Part shown: piece after piece, positions 1 to 6,896 of the stretch
Layout: each line of letters opens with the position of its first letter
How positions within the stretch are numbered: the first letter of the stretch is position 1
Source of the DNA: Bacteroidota bacterium
GTDB lineage: Bacteria > Bacteroidota > Ignavibacteria > UBA10030 > UBA8401
DNA length: 9,852 nucleotides
Assembly: GCA_030824295.1 (NCBI GenBank)
Contig: JAVBYA010000137.1
Location: forward strand, 1-9,852
Reading direction: 5' to 3'
Made by a program: the position numbers and the translations under genes
Notes under the pieces: generated by a model
The model's database searches: none
What the model was told of the DNA's origin: nothing
The model's input: the letters and a program-made list of their open reading frames with translations, nothing else

Positions 1-915
1 ACCATCAGCGAAACCATTGGTTTGCTGAACAGTGCGAAAGAAAAACTGCGCACCGCACGGAATGCCCGCCCACGCCCGCTGAAGGATGACAAAGTCCTCA
101 CTTCCTGGAACGGACTGATGATCGGAGCGATGGCACGGGCGTCGGCTGTGCTGGATGTCCCCGCATATCTCCACGCGGCAGTACGGGCGGCGGAGTTCCT
201 GCACGGGACGATGTATGATGCTTCCAGCGGTACGTTCCGCCGGCGCTACCGCGAGGGGGAAGTGAAATTCGAAGCGCATCTGGACGATTACGCCTTCGCT
301 GCGTCGGGTGCGCTGGAACTCTATCGTTCCACGTTCGACCTCCGCTGGTTACGCTGGGCCGAAGAGATCGGCGGACGGATGGTGACGCTGTTCTGGGATT
401 CTGCAGAAGGAGGATTCTACGATACCTCCGGCAAGGATCCCACGATATTGGTCCGAATGAAAGAAGCGTACGACGGCGCAGAACCGACCGGGAATTCTGT
501 CGCGGCGATGGTGCTGCTCCAGCTGCACCGCTTGACGAACGACGAGCGGTGGCTCACCTATGCCGAGAAGACAATGAAGTATTTCTGCGCGATGCTGGAA
601 CAGTCCCCGCAGATCATGCCGCAGCTCATGGCGGCGGTGGAATATCACCGCACACCGCACGAGCATCTGGTGATCGCCGCGGACCGCTCGGAGGATGCCG
701 CACCGTTCGTGCGTGAGTTGTCTGTACGCTACCGTCCGCATCTGGATCTCGTTGTGCTGACCGGCGAGTCCCGTCCGCTCTTCGCGCAGCGCTTCCCGTT
801 CATGTCCGGTATGCTGCCGAAGGAGGGGAGAGCGGTCGGACACGTCTGCAGTAACTTTACCTGTGCCGTGCCGTCTCAGGACCCGACGGTCATCGGTGAA
901 CAATTGTCGTCATGA
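1..915 (+). CDS. YyaL/DUF255-type thioredoxin-domain protein, C-terminal part (5' truncated)
   Basis: The reading frame is open from base 1 and ends at TGA 913-915, giving 304 residues with no start in the window. The visible part matches the (alpha/alpha)6-barrel half of the YyaL/spermatogenesis-associated protein 20 family. That family normally has an N-terminal thioredoxin-like DUF255 domain, which would lie upstream. Family landmarks in order are RPRPLKDDKVLTSWNGLMI near residues 24-42, HLDDYAF near 93-99, FWD-x4-GGFYDT near 131-141, and the DGAEPTGNSVAAMVLLQLHR stretch near 158-177. A C-terminal Cys pair, VCSNFTCAVPSQDP, follows near the end. The barrel resembles N-acylglucosamine epimerase-like and glycosidase folds, but the reaction of this family is not established. 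No clear terminator follows. The next gene is 174 bases away and looks unrelated. The family call is strong; the function is open. Confidence 0.9.
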   Translation, partial: TISETIGLLNSAKEKLRTARNARPRPLKDDKVLTSWNGLMIGAMARASAVLDVPAYLHAAVRAAEFLHGTMYDASSGTFRRRYREGEVKFEAHLDDYAFAASGALELYRSTFDLRWLRWAEEIGGRMVTLFWDSAEGGFYDTSGKDPTILVRMKEAYDGAEPTGNSVAAMVLLQLHRLTNDERWLTYAEKTMKYFCAMLEQSPQIMPQLMAAVEYHRTPHEHLVIAADRSEDAAPFVRELSVRYRPHLDLVVLTGESRPLFAQRFPFMSGMLPKEGRAVGHVCSNFTCAVPSQDPTVIGEQLSS

Positions 916-932
916 TCGTTCTTAACATTGTG

Positions 933-961
933 TTGACGGTGTGGGAAAATCGGACAACAAT
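933..961 (+). promoter_or_regulatory. Candidate promoter P1 for STAS/Exb operon
   Basis: TTGACG (933-938, 5 of 6 to the -35 consensus) is followed after 17 bases by AACAAT (956-961, 4 of 6 to TATAAT). Position and spacing are right for the gene at 1090, though the leader would be about 120 bases. It was found by eye only, and promoter consensus in this lineage may differ from the E. coli one. Confidence 0.3.
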
Positions 962-995
962 GGTCCATAGAGGGGAAAAATGGCGAAATTTCTTA

Positions 996-1024
996 TTGCA
1001 ACTTGAGTTCTCTCTCTTTATCTT
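996..1024 (+). promoter_or_regulatory. Candidate promoter P2 for STAS/Exb operon
   Basis: TTGCAA (996-1001) and TATCTT (1019-1024) are separated by 17 bases, each matching 4 of 6 consensus positions. An overlapping alternative is TTGAGT (1003-1008) with CATAAC (1025-1030). The start site would fall just before the 1040-1053 dyad, giving a leader of about 60 bases. Evidence is weak, and P1 and P2 are competing readings. Confidence 0.25.
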
Positions 1025-1089
1025 CATAACACTACACACATGACAGCGGTCATAGCGCCGTTCAACCACATTCGTAAGGGGCCTTTTCC

Positions 1090-1437
1090 ATGAAGATCAA
1101 ATCCTCCACGCTCGATGACGGCAAACTTGTGGTCCTGGAACCGAAAGGTTCGCTCGTCGGAGGCGATGAGACCGATGAACTGAAGAAGACCGTAGCATCG
1201 CTGCTCGACTCCGGCAACCGGAAACTGATCGTCGATCTCGGCGATGTGGAATACCTCAATTCATCCGCTATCGGCGCACTTGTCTCTGCACACACCTCGT
1301 ATCTCAACCGCCAGGGGAAACTCATCCTGTGCAACGTCAATAAGAGTATCACCAATGTTTTTGTCGTGACCAAATTGTCGACGATCTTCACGACCGCTGA
1401 AAAGCGTGAAGACGCCATCTACGCCATCGCAAAGTAA
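1090..1437 (+). CDS. STAS-domain protein (anti-sigma factor antagonist-like)
   Basis: This 115-residue protein is a single STAS domain, the usual length for SpoIIAA/RsbV-type proteins. It shows the expected beta strand (KLVVLEPKGSLVG), then the core strand and helix KLIVDLGDVEYLNSSAIGAL at about residues 45-64, then the strand GKLILCNV at 76-83. The pair Ser58-Ser59 in NSSAIG lies where SpoIIAA-type proteins have the DSSGLG motif whose serine is phosphorylated by a partner kinase. A phospho-switch is therefore plausible but not shown. STAS-only proteins also occur as MlaB in lipid transport, so the partner is uncertain. TAAGGGG at 1075-1081 lies 8 bases before ATG and supports this start. The stop is 42 bases from the exbB-type gene, so co-transcription is possible. 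No kinase, phosphatase or sigma factor is visible nearby. Confidence 0.9.
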   Translation: MKIKSSTLDDGKLVVLEPKGSLVGGDETDELKKTVASLLDSGNRKLIVDLGDVEYLNSSAIGALVSAHTSYLNRQGKLILCNVNKSITNVFVVTKLSTIFTTAEKREDAIYAIAK

Positions 1438-1449
1438 ATAACGTCTACC

Positions 1450-1455
1450 TATAAT
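1450..1455 (+). promoter_or_regulatory. Perfect TATAAT -10 box between STAS gene and exbB
   Basis: A perfect TATAAT lies 24 bases before the exbB-type start codon. Initiation about 7 bases downstream would leave a leader near 18 bases that still contains the TAAGGAG Shine-Dalgarno (1466-1472). The -35 position at 17-base spacing (1427-1432, TCGCAA) is poor, 3 of 6. If used, it would let the Exb/TonB genes be transcribed apart from the STAS gene. Confidence 0.4.
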
Positions 1456-1479
1456 CCTCAATCACTAAGGAGTAGTTCT

Positions 1480-2202
1480 ATGAAACAGGGTTCACTCAAC
1501 TTTGTCATCATCTTCGGTGCTGCCATTCTCGGTTACTTGATCTTCGAATTCATGCTTCCGCAGTTCGTGAAGGACGGCGGTCCGCTGGTGGCCGGTCTGA
1601 TCGCGATGTCCATCATGGTGTTGTCGTATGTGGTCGAACGCCTCCTTTCGCTCAAGAAAGCCGGCGGACGCGGTCCGCTCCCGAAATTCCTCAAGACCCT
1701 GGTGACCAACCTGAACTCCAATGATATCGCTGCCGCAATCGCAGCCTGCGATGCTCAGCGCGGTTCGCTTGCTAACATCGTCCGCACCGGTCTGGAACGC
1801 TACCAGGAACTGATGACCAAAAAGGACATGAACAAGAAGGAAAAGATGGAAGAAGTGAAGCGCGTCATTGAGGAAGCGACCATGCTCGAAATGCCGATCC
1901 TGGAACGCAACCTGATCTCCCTCTCCACCATCGCCTCCATCGCTACCATGTGGGGTCTGCTCGGAACAGTGCTTGGTATGATCCGCTCCTTCGCCGCGCT
2001 GGCAAAAGCGGGTGCGACGGATGCTGCAGCCCTCTCCCTGGGTATCTCGGAAGCTCTGATCAATACAGCAGGCGGTATCGCCATCGCTATCGTCGCCATC
2101 GTCGCCTACAACTTCTTCACCACGAAGATCGACGGCATGACCTACATGATCGACGAAGCGAGCAAGGACATCCTGATGAACCTGCAGTCCAAACACGAAT
2201 AA
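1480..2202 (+). CDS. exbB: MotA/TolQ/ExbB proton channel family protein
   Basis: This 240-residue inner-membrane protein is the expected pentameric channel of an ExbB-ExbD motor that uses the proton gradient to drive a TonB-type protein. Hydrophobic segments lie at about 7-26, 35-54, 147-168 and 194-214. That is one more N-terminal helix than E. coli ExbB, a layout I recall as common in Bacteroidota homologues. The basic, charged region 58-145 would be cytoplasmic. The third segment carries GLLGTVLGMIRSF with Thr163, and the fourth carries ALINTAGGIAIAIVAIVAYN with Thr196. These match the two pore threonines of the family. A clean TAAGGAG at 1466-1472 sets the start. The two exbD-type genes follow after 20 and 19 bases. 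TolQ or MotA-like roles are the alternatives, but the TonB neighbour favours ExbB. Confidence 0.92.
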   Translation: MKQGSLNFVIIFGAAILGYLIFEFMLPQFVKDGGPLVAGLIAMSIMVLSYVVERLLSLKKAGGRGPLPKFLKTLVTNLNSNDIAAAIAACDAQRGSLANIVRTGLERYQELMTKKDMNKKEKMEEVKRVIEEATMLEMPILERNLISLSTIASIATMWGLLGTVLGMIRSFAALAKAGATDAAALSLGISEALINTAGGIAIAIVAIVAYNFFTTKIDGMTYMIDEASKDILMNLQSKHE

Positions 2203-2222
2203 TCTTTTAGAGCGGAGCCGCT

Positions 2223-2678
2223 ATGTCAAAAACAAAACGAGTCGGGTTCAAGCTGGATATGACCCCGATGGTGGACGTGGGCTTTCTGTTGTTGACCTTC
2301 TTCATGCTGTCAACGACCTTCAAGCCGCAGGACGTCGCCGAAGTCTCGATCCCGGTCTCGCATTCCGCTTTCAAACTGCCCGATGTCGATGTGATGACGG
2401 TGACAGTGGATAAAGAGGGAAGCGTCTATCTGGGAGTGGACAACCAGAACCTGCGCGGAGCGCTGTTCGGTCCGCAGTACGTTCTGAAAGCCGGCGTTGG
2501 AGTGACGCTGGCCGAACTGCCGGAACTGCTGCGCAATGCCCGTATCCGCAATCCCAAACTGCGCACGGTCATCAAAGCGGACCGTGATGCCGAATATAGA
2601 GTGATCCAGAGCGTGATGGAGACCCTGCAGAAGGAGAACATCACACGTTTCAATCTGGTCACGGATATGGAAAAATAA
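2223..2678 (+). CDS. exbD: ExbD/TolR family biopolymer transport protein, copy 1
   Basis: This protein has 151 residues: a short cytoplasmic N-terminus, one transmembrane helix at about 16-32, and a periplasmic domain. The hallmark DMTPMVDVGFLLLTFFML (residues 12-29) contains Asp18, equivalent to the proton-carrying Asp25 of E. coli ExbD. The remainder ends in a TolR/ExbD-like fold with the pattern LRTVIKADRDAEYRVIQSVM near residues 117-136, close to the typical 'i.aD....y..v...m' of the family. It lies 20 bases after exbB and 19 bases before the second copy. It is expected to sit as a dimer inside the ExbB pentamer. Between strands it has a Gly-rich stretch (about 71-95) that copy 2 lacks, so the two are diverged paralogues rather than a recent duplication. 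Confidence 0.92.
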   Translation: MSKTKRVGFKLDMTPMVDVGFLLLTFFMLSTTFKPQDVAEVSIPVSHSAFKLPDVDVMTVTVDKEGSVYLGVDNQNLRGALFGPQYVLKAGVGVTLAELPELLRNARIRNPKLRTVIKADRDAEYRVIQSVMETLQKENITRFNLVTDMEK

Positions 2679-2697
2679 TTTTTAGGAGTAACGACCT

Positions 2698-3207
2698 ATG
2701 GCAGATGTAGATTTATCGCAATCGAAGGGTAAGCAGAAGCACGGCGGTAAGAAGAAGCGCAAGCGCATTGCTGTCCGTGTGGATATGACGCCGATGGTGG
2801 ACGTTGCATTCCTGCTGTTGACCTTTTTCATGCTCACGACATCAATGAGCAAGCCGCAGACCATGGAGATCAACCTGCCGCCCTCTGAAAAGAATGCAGA
2901 AGTAGCAGCATCCAACCTGCTCACGCTGCGCATCACCGATGATTTCCGCATCTTCTGGAACATCGGCACGGAGAAAGCGGTCACGGTTGACGGTACAGAT
3001 AAGAAGTCGCGGCTGATCAACCTTGGCAAACTGCTCAAAGAGCGGAACCGCGCCAATCCGAAACTGATCACCCTGATCAAGGTGGACGGGAAAGCGAAGT
3101 ACATCGATATGGTGGATGTGATGGATGAACTGAACATCAACGATATCACCCGCTTCAGTCTCGCGCCGATGCAGGATGACGATAAGAAAGAGATCGGTAC
3201 GTTATAA
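2698..3207 (+). CDS. exbD: ExbD/TolR family biopolymer transport protein, copy 2
   Basis: This 169-residue second ExbD has a longer, strongly basic N-terminus rich in Lys/Arg (residues 10-24). The signature DMTPMVDVAFLLLTFFML (29-46) follows, with the proton-relay Asp at 35. The periplasmic part includes PKLITLIKVDGKAKYIDMVDVM (about 121-142), the family's 'D....y..vv.vm' region, and a polar acidic tail. TTAGGAG (2683-2689) supports the start. Two exbD genes after exbB suggest a heterodimeric ExbD core, with the two copies placed differently in the pore. This is an inference. The basic N-terminal arm could contact the cytoplasmic part of ExbB or membrane lipids. Confidence 0.92.
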   Translation: MADVDLSQSKGKQKHGGKKKRKRIAVRVDMTPMVDVAFLLLTFFMLTTSMSKPQTMEINLPPSEKNAEVAASNLLTLRITDDFRIFWNIGTEKAVTVDGTDKKSRLINLGKLLKERNRANPKLITLIKVDGKAKYIDMVDVMDELNINDITRFSLAPMQDDDKKEIGTL

Positions 3208-3235
3208 GTATACCATCGTAAACGGAGAAAGTATT

Positions 3236-3976
3236 ATGGCTACGAAGAAAGCCGAACCATTGACAGCATACGGATATCAGGAGCTGCGGAACCTTTCGAG
3301 GAAGTATTCCGTCACCGCACTGATCGTTGCCGGAAGCTTTCATTTTATCGGCATGGGTGCATACTACGGGGTCCAGTACCTGTTGGAAGAAGAAGAACCT
3401 GTCTATTCCGTCCGCATTATGAAGTACAGCGACCTCGGTCCGCCGCCGTCCATCACCAACTCGCAGGCGGCCCCGGCCGTCTCTGTGGAAGCGCCGACCG
3501 CGAAACCGACCGTTGGAACGCCGGTCCCGGTGCCGGATGCTGAGATCAACCCCGAACAGACCATCGCAACACAGGAGGAGATGTCCGCCTCTGCTCCGAT
3601 CGGTGAAGGGGACGGCCTCGGCAGCGGTCCGGTCGAGATCGAATCCGACATTAAGATCGAAGAGGACGGCCCGCCGCCGGATTTCGTACCGGTGGAGAAA
3701 CAGCCGCAGCCGCTTCCGGGGAACAATCCCGCACCGGTCTATCCGGAGATCGCCCGCCGTGCCGGCGTTGAAGGCACCGTCTGGGTGAAGATCTGGGTGG
3801 ACAAGGAAGGGAATCCGAAGAAGGCGCAGGTGCTCAAGTCCGATGCCGAGCTCTTCAATCAGCCGGCCATCGACGCTGCAATGAAATGGAAATTCACCCC
3901 GGCCATCATGAACAACGGTCCGGTAGCGGTTTGGGTCTCCATTCCGTTCAAGTTCCGTTTGAGTGCAGGGCGGTAA
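3236..3976 (+). CDS. tonB: TonB-type energy transducer
   Basis: This 246-residue protein is predicted to pass force from the ExbB-ExbD motor to outer-membrane receptors. It has one N-terminal transmembrane helix at about 26-46 with Ser34 and His36 inside it. A His in this helix is important in TonB for coupling to ExbD, though the spacing here differs from the E. coli S-x3-H. A Pro/Glu-rich periplasmic linker (about 66-165) follows. The C-terminal TonB domain (about 166-242) shows PVYPEIARRAGVEGTVWVKI, DKEGNPKKAQVLKS, and AIDAAMKWKFTPA. I chose ATG 3236, preceded by CGGAGAAA, over an in-frame ATG at 3176. The earlier start lies inside the second exbD gene and would add a basic leader lacking a Shine-Dalgarno. 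The stop is 8 bases from the next start, indicating coupling. Confidence 0.92.
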   Translation: MATKKAEPLTAYGYQELRNLSRKYSVTALIVAGSFHFIGMGAYYGVQYLLEEEEPVYSVRIMKYSDLGPPPSITNSQAAPAVSVEAPTAKPTVGTPVPVPDAEINPEQTIATQEEMSASAPIGEGDGLGSGPVEIESDIKIEEDGPPPDFVPVEKQPQPLPGNNPAPVYPEIARRAGVEGTVWVKIWVDKEGNPKKAQVLKSDAELFNQPAIDAAMKWKFTPAIMNNGPVAVWVSIPFKFRLSAGR

Positions 3977-3984
3977 CGGCGGCG

Positions 3985-4203
3985 ATGGACCCTTCAAGAA
4001 TGTTTGCATACTTCGGGTATGCAATGTCGGTGGTGTTCTTCGGGATGGGGATCTATGTCCTGGTCCTTTTCCCGGAGGATATCCACATGCCGGAAAAATT
4101 CCGCGTGATGTTCGGTGTTGTACTGCTCCTGTACGGTGTCTATCGTTTCATTTCCCTTCGCATCAAACAACGGCAGGCAGATGAAGAACGTCAGTTTGAA
4201 TAA
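3985..4203 (+). CDS. Small two-helix membrane protein of the Exb/TonB operon
   Basis: I do not recognise a named family for this 72-residue protein. Two hydrophobic segments lie at about 9-29 and 40-58. The loop between them is short and charged (PEDIHMPEKFR), and the tail is highly charged (residues 59-72). The first helix is rich in Phe, Tyr, Met and Gly. Both termini would lie on the same side, most likely cytoplasmic because of the Arg/Lys after helix 2. It begins 8 bases after the tonB stop and has no obvious Shine-Dalgarno, so it probably relies on translational coupling. The following gene's start may lie inside its 3' end. It is probably an accessory or assembly subunit of the motor, judged from position only. 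An in-frame start at 3886 was rejected because the added residues are non-membrane and lie inside tonB. Confidence 0.75.
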   Translation: MDPSRMFAYFGYAMSVVFFGMGIYVLVLFPEDIHMPEKFRVMFGVVLLLYGVYRFISLRIKQRQADEERQFE

Positions 4204-5119
4204 TATGCTCCGTCGTACCCTCATCCTCATCACCGCAGCGCTGCTCCTGTCCTGTTCCAACGAAAAACGCGAAACCCTCACCAGCGGCAGTCTCACCATG
4301 ATCACGTCGGAGGATCTCTATCCGGTGATCGATACCCAGGTGAAGGCGTTCCAGCGGATGTATGAAGAGGTGAGCATCGTCAATCACTCCGCTTCCGCCC
4401 GCGAAGCATTCGTCCATCTGCTGAACGACAGCGTGAAACTCATCGTCACCGCCCGTTCCATGAACGCGGAGGAACGGACCGCAGCGGCAAAGAACGGTTT
4501 CGAGATCGATTCCACCACCATCGCATTCGACGGTATCGCCGTCATCGTGAACGAGAAGAATACGCTCACGCGGCTCTCCACGGCGGAACTGGCATTGCTG
4601 CTGACCGGCACGGAGCCCCGCTGGTCGTCCGTGAAGGGTTCCGGACTCTCGAGTGCGGTTATCGTTGCACTCGGTGAGCCGAACAGTGCCGTCCATGAAT
4701 TTGTGAAACAGAACATCGCCGGCGGTCAGCCGTTGATGCCGAACGTGATGCCGTGCGCCTCGTCCACCGAAGTGATCAGTATCGTGTCGGAGCGTCCGAA
4801 CGCGGTCGGCTTCGTCTCCATGGCGTTCCTGGACAGCCTGCCGAAGAACGTGCATACGCTGGAGATCGGCGATCCGCGGTTCCGTCGTGATACAACGTCT
4901 ACGGAGATGGAGTATTTCCTCCCGCATCAGGCGTATGTCTATCAGAAATTGTATCCCCTTTCCCGCACCGTGAACATCTATACACACAACGTCGGGAAAG
5001 GCCCCGGTATGGGTTTCATCTCGTTCGCCGCCAGCGGCGATGGACAGAAGATCATCGTCAGCAACGGATTGGTGCCGGCGACGATGCCCGTACGCTTGGT
5101 TCAATTACAGACCCCATAA
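4181..5119 (+). CDS. PstS-like periplasmic binding lipoprotein, orphan
   Basis: This 312-residue protein has a basic N-terminus, a hydrophobic run and a lipobox LLLSC with Cys25, so it should be a membrane-anchored lipoprotein. The remainder follows the PstS/SphX-like binding fold. Landmarks are FDGIAVIVNEKNTLTRLSTAEL (117-137), the LLTGTEPRW region (140-148), NAVGFVSMAFLD (207-218), YPLSRTVNIYT (258-268), and the GQKIIVSNGLVPA end (288-300). The ligand-binding loops differ from phosphate-binding members. The GSG loop is replaced by SASA (70-73), and the S-S-G-T loop by EPNSAVHEF (166-174). No pstC, pstA or pstB is visible. ATG 4181 overlaps the previous gene by 23 bases. ATG 4205 would give a shorter signal and is a real alternative, since neither has a strong Shine-Dalgarno. 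It probably serves an envelope or sensing role, not phosphate uptake. Confidence 0.8.
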   Translation: MKNVSLNNMLRRTLILITAALLLSCSNEKRETLTSGSLTMITSEDLYPVIDTQVKAFQRMYEEVSIVNHSASAREAFVHLLNDSVKLIVTARSMNAEERTAAAKNGFEIDSTTIAFDGIAVIVNEKNTLTRLSTAELALLLTGTEPRWSSVKGSGLSSAVIVALGEPNSAVHEFVKQNIAGGQPLMPNVMPCASSTEVISIVSERPNAVGFVSMAFLDSLPKNVHTLEIGDPRFRRDTTSTEMEYFLPHQAYVYQKLYPLSRTVNIYTHNVGKGPGMGFISFAASGDGQKIIVSNGLVPATMPVRLVQLQTP

Positions 5120-5137
5120 AACAGAGAAGGACGTATC

Positions 5138-6862
5138 ATGAAGGTATTCGCAGTATTGGTGATGTTGTTCGTGACCCTGGGACAAGCGCAGGATGAACTT
5201 GCGCAGGGAAGGGCGGCGATCGCGAAAGGTTCATATGACGAAGCGATCCAATTGTTCCAGAAGTACCTTCAGGCGAATACCCGCAATGTGGAAGGGAATT
5301 ACCTGCTCGGCGAAGCGTTCCGGCTGAAAGGGGATCTGGCGAATGCACAGACCTCCCTGGAACGGGCATTGGATTTCGATGATGAATATGAACCGGCCCT
5401 GGTCTCCATCGTCCGCGTGTACGGGAAACTGAACCTGTGGGACAAAGCGGCGAAACGGTTCAAGGAGCTGGAGAAATACCATAAGACCAGCACCAAGGGA
5501 GCCATTGCGTACGGCCAGACATTCCTGGAGACCGATTCGCTGGACAAAGCATCCATCTATTTCTCCAAAGCGAAGGAGATCGATCCGAAGAATGTGGAAG
5601 TGTACATCGGATTGGCCGAGGTCTATTCCCGCCAGAACGTGATCGTGCTGGCCGTGGAGAACCTTCGGACGGCGACACAGCTGAAACCGGAGGACCCGGT
5701 GCTGTGGTACCGGCTTGCAACGACCATCCTGAAGAACCGCGGACTGAACGCCGCACAGATCCAGGAGCTGATCGCAGCACTGCAGAAATCCATCGAGCTC
5801 GATCCGAAGAACGACAAGGCCATCTATGATGCCGCCAACACGATGTTCCGGACGAAAGCCTACTGGCGTGAAGCGGCGGAGTTCTTCAAGATGTATGTTG
5901 AACTGAAGAAGGACAACACGGAAGCGTGGGAGAAGTATGCGATCTCTCTCTATAATGCGAGAGCCTACAAAGATGCCATCCCTGTCCTGGAGTATGCGCT
6001 GAAGGTGAACCCGAACAGCGCCGAGATGAAACCGATGCTGGCGTATTCCTATTATCTTGCCAAGGAATACCAGAAATCACTCGATCTGTACAAGACCTTC
6101 CCGGCCGATTCGCTCGCCGCGGAAGAGGTCTATCGTATGGGATTCTCGTTCTATCAGATCAAAGACACGGTGAACGCCATCAAGTATCTTGAGCGGACAT
6201 TGGTGCTCCAGAAGGACAACACCGATGCCATCGGCACACTGGCGGCGATATTTTTGACACAGAAGAAGTATGATAAAGCCGGCGGGTATTACGAGCAGCT
6301 GCTGGAGAAGGATCCCAAGAACATCACGGCACTGTTCTATGCGGCGTATTCGTACAATGTGTTGGAGAAGATGGACACGGCGAAGAACTACTATAAGCGT
6401 CTCATCGCGCTCCGTCCGAACAACATGCAGTCCCATCAGGCATTGATCGGTATCTATTCCCAGCAGGATTCAGCGGAATTCGGCCGGTATCATGCCGAGG
6501 TCCTCATCGGTCTGGCGGACAGTGCACTGAAAGCGGAACCGGCCAAGGCCGTCCAGCATACCGCGATGATCATGAGCGGTTACCGGAGTCTGGCATTGTT
6601 CGAATGGCGTGCAAAGAATGTTGTGGGAGCGATCGAGAAACTGGAGAAGGCCGCAACCTATGAGAAGGACAAGAAGGACGAGAATCTTCATCTGTTCATG
6701 GCTCAGATGTATGCCGTGCGGAGCGGGGATGCTCAATTGCTGGACGATGAAGCGAAGAAGATCCGGGCGCGTGCCTGTCAGGAATATGCATTGGTGCTGA
6801 AGATCAATCCCAAGAACGCAGCGGCCAAAAAAGAATCAACGCAAATGAACTGCGGAAAATAA
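5138..6862 (+). CDS. Exported tetratricopeptide-repeat protein
   Basis: This 574-residue protein has a short signal peptide (hydrophobic 3-14, likely cut after Ala17 in GQA-QD), so it should be periplasmic. Almost all the rest is helical TPR repeats, starting near residue 19 and running to about 560. Examples are GSYDEAIQLFQKYL (31-44), LANAQTSLERALDFDD (67-82), DKASIYFSKAKEIDPKN (136-152), and ALKVNPNS (287-294). The last clear repeat is EYALVLKINPKNAAAK at 549-564. There may be about a dozen units, some degenerate. TPR superhelices bind protein partners, so this is a candidate scaffold for the operon's other envelope proteins. GAGAAGGA 7 bases before ATG sets the start. It begins 18 bases after the binding-lipoprotein gene. 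Specific partners cannot be read from sequence. Confidence 0.88.
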   Translation: MKVFAVLVMLFVTLGQAQDELAQGRAAIAKGSYDEAIQLFQKYLQANTRNVEGNYLLGEAFRLKGDLANAQTSLERALDFDDEYEPALVSIVRVYGKLNLWDKAAKRFKELEKYHKTSTKGAIAYGQTFLETDSLDKASIYFSKAKEIDPKNVEVYIGLAEVYSRQNVIVLAVENLRTATQLKPEDPVLWYRLATTILKNRGLNAAQIQELIAALQKSIELDPKNDKAIYDAANTMFRTKAYWREAAEFFKMYVELKKDNTEAWEKYAISLYNARAYKDAIPVLEYALKVNPNSAEMKPMLAYSYYLAKEYQKSLDLYKTFPADSLAAEEVYRMGFSFYQIKDTVNAIKYLERTLVLQKDNTDAIGTLAAIFLTQKKYDKAGGYYEQLLEKDPKNITALFYAAYSYNVLEKMDTAKNYYKRLIALRPNNMQSHQALIGIYSQQDSAEFGRYHAEVLIGLADSALKAEPAKAVQHTAMIMSGYRSLALFEWRAKNVVGAIEKLEKAATYEKDKKDENLHLFMAQMYAVRSGDAQLLDDEAKKIRARACQEYALVLKINPKNAAAKKESTQMNCGK

Positions 6863-6896
6863 TCCATCATTCTTCACTCAACAGAAAAGGTGAACC

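Larger units (their letters stand above)
916..1089. other. Intergenic region upstream of the STAS/Exb operon
   Basis: This is the largest gap between genes in the window (174 bases). It is more AT-rich than its surroundings. It holds two candidate sigma70-like promoters (entered separately), a perfect 5-bp dyad with a 4-base loop (ATGAC-agcg-GTCAT, 1040-1053), and a Shine-Dalgarno sequence TAAGGGG (1075-1081) for the STAS gene. A 17-codon reading frame at 1040-1093 ends across the STAS start codon. No convincing terminator for the upstream gene is visible; a weak stem around 922-936 has no T-run. Confidence 0.6.

Noticed and set aside
921..938. Weak stem after the YyaL-type gene as a terminator
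   Set aside because: The stem is only about 6 bp with a wobble pair, has a 3-base loop and no T-run after it; it also overlaps the better TTGACG promoter element.
1492..2196. Minus-strand open frame antisense to exbB (234 codons)
   Set aside because: Shadow of the conserved exbB frame; composition is unlike a protein and it has no recognisable motif.
3155..5104. Minus-strand open frames antisense to tonB and the PstS-like gene (3155-4024 and 4163-5104)
   Set aside because: Arg/His-rich low-complexity translations with no domain and no upstream ribosome site; the plus-strand genes are unmistakable.
4181..5119. Naming the binding lipoprotein as PstS of a phosphate transport system
   Set aside because: The fold fits, but phosphate-contact loops are altered and no pstC, pstA, pstB or phoU gene is near, so a phosphate-uptake name would mislead.
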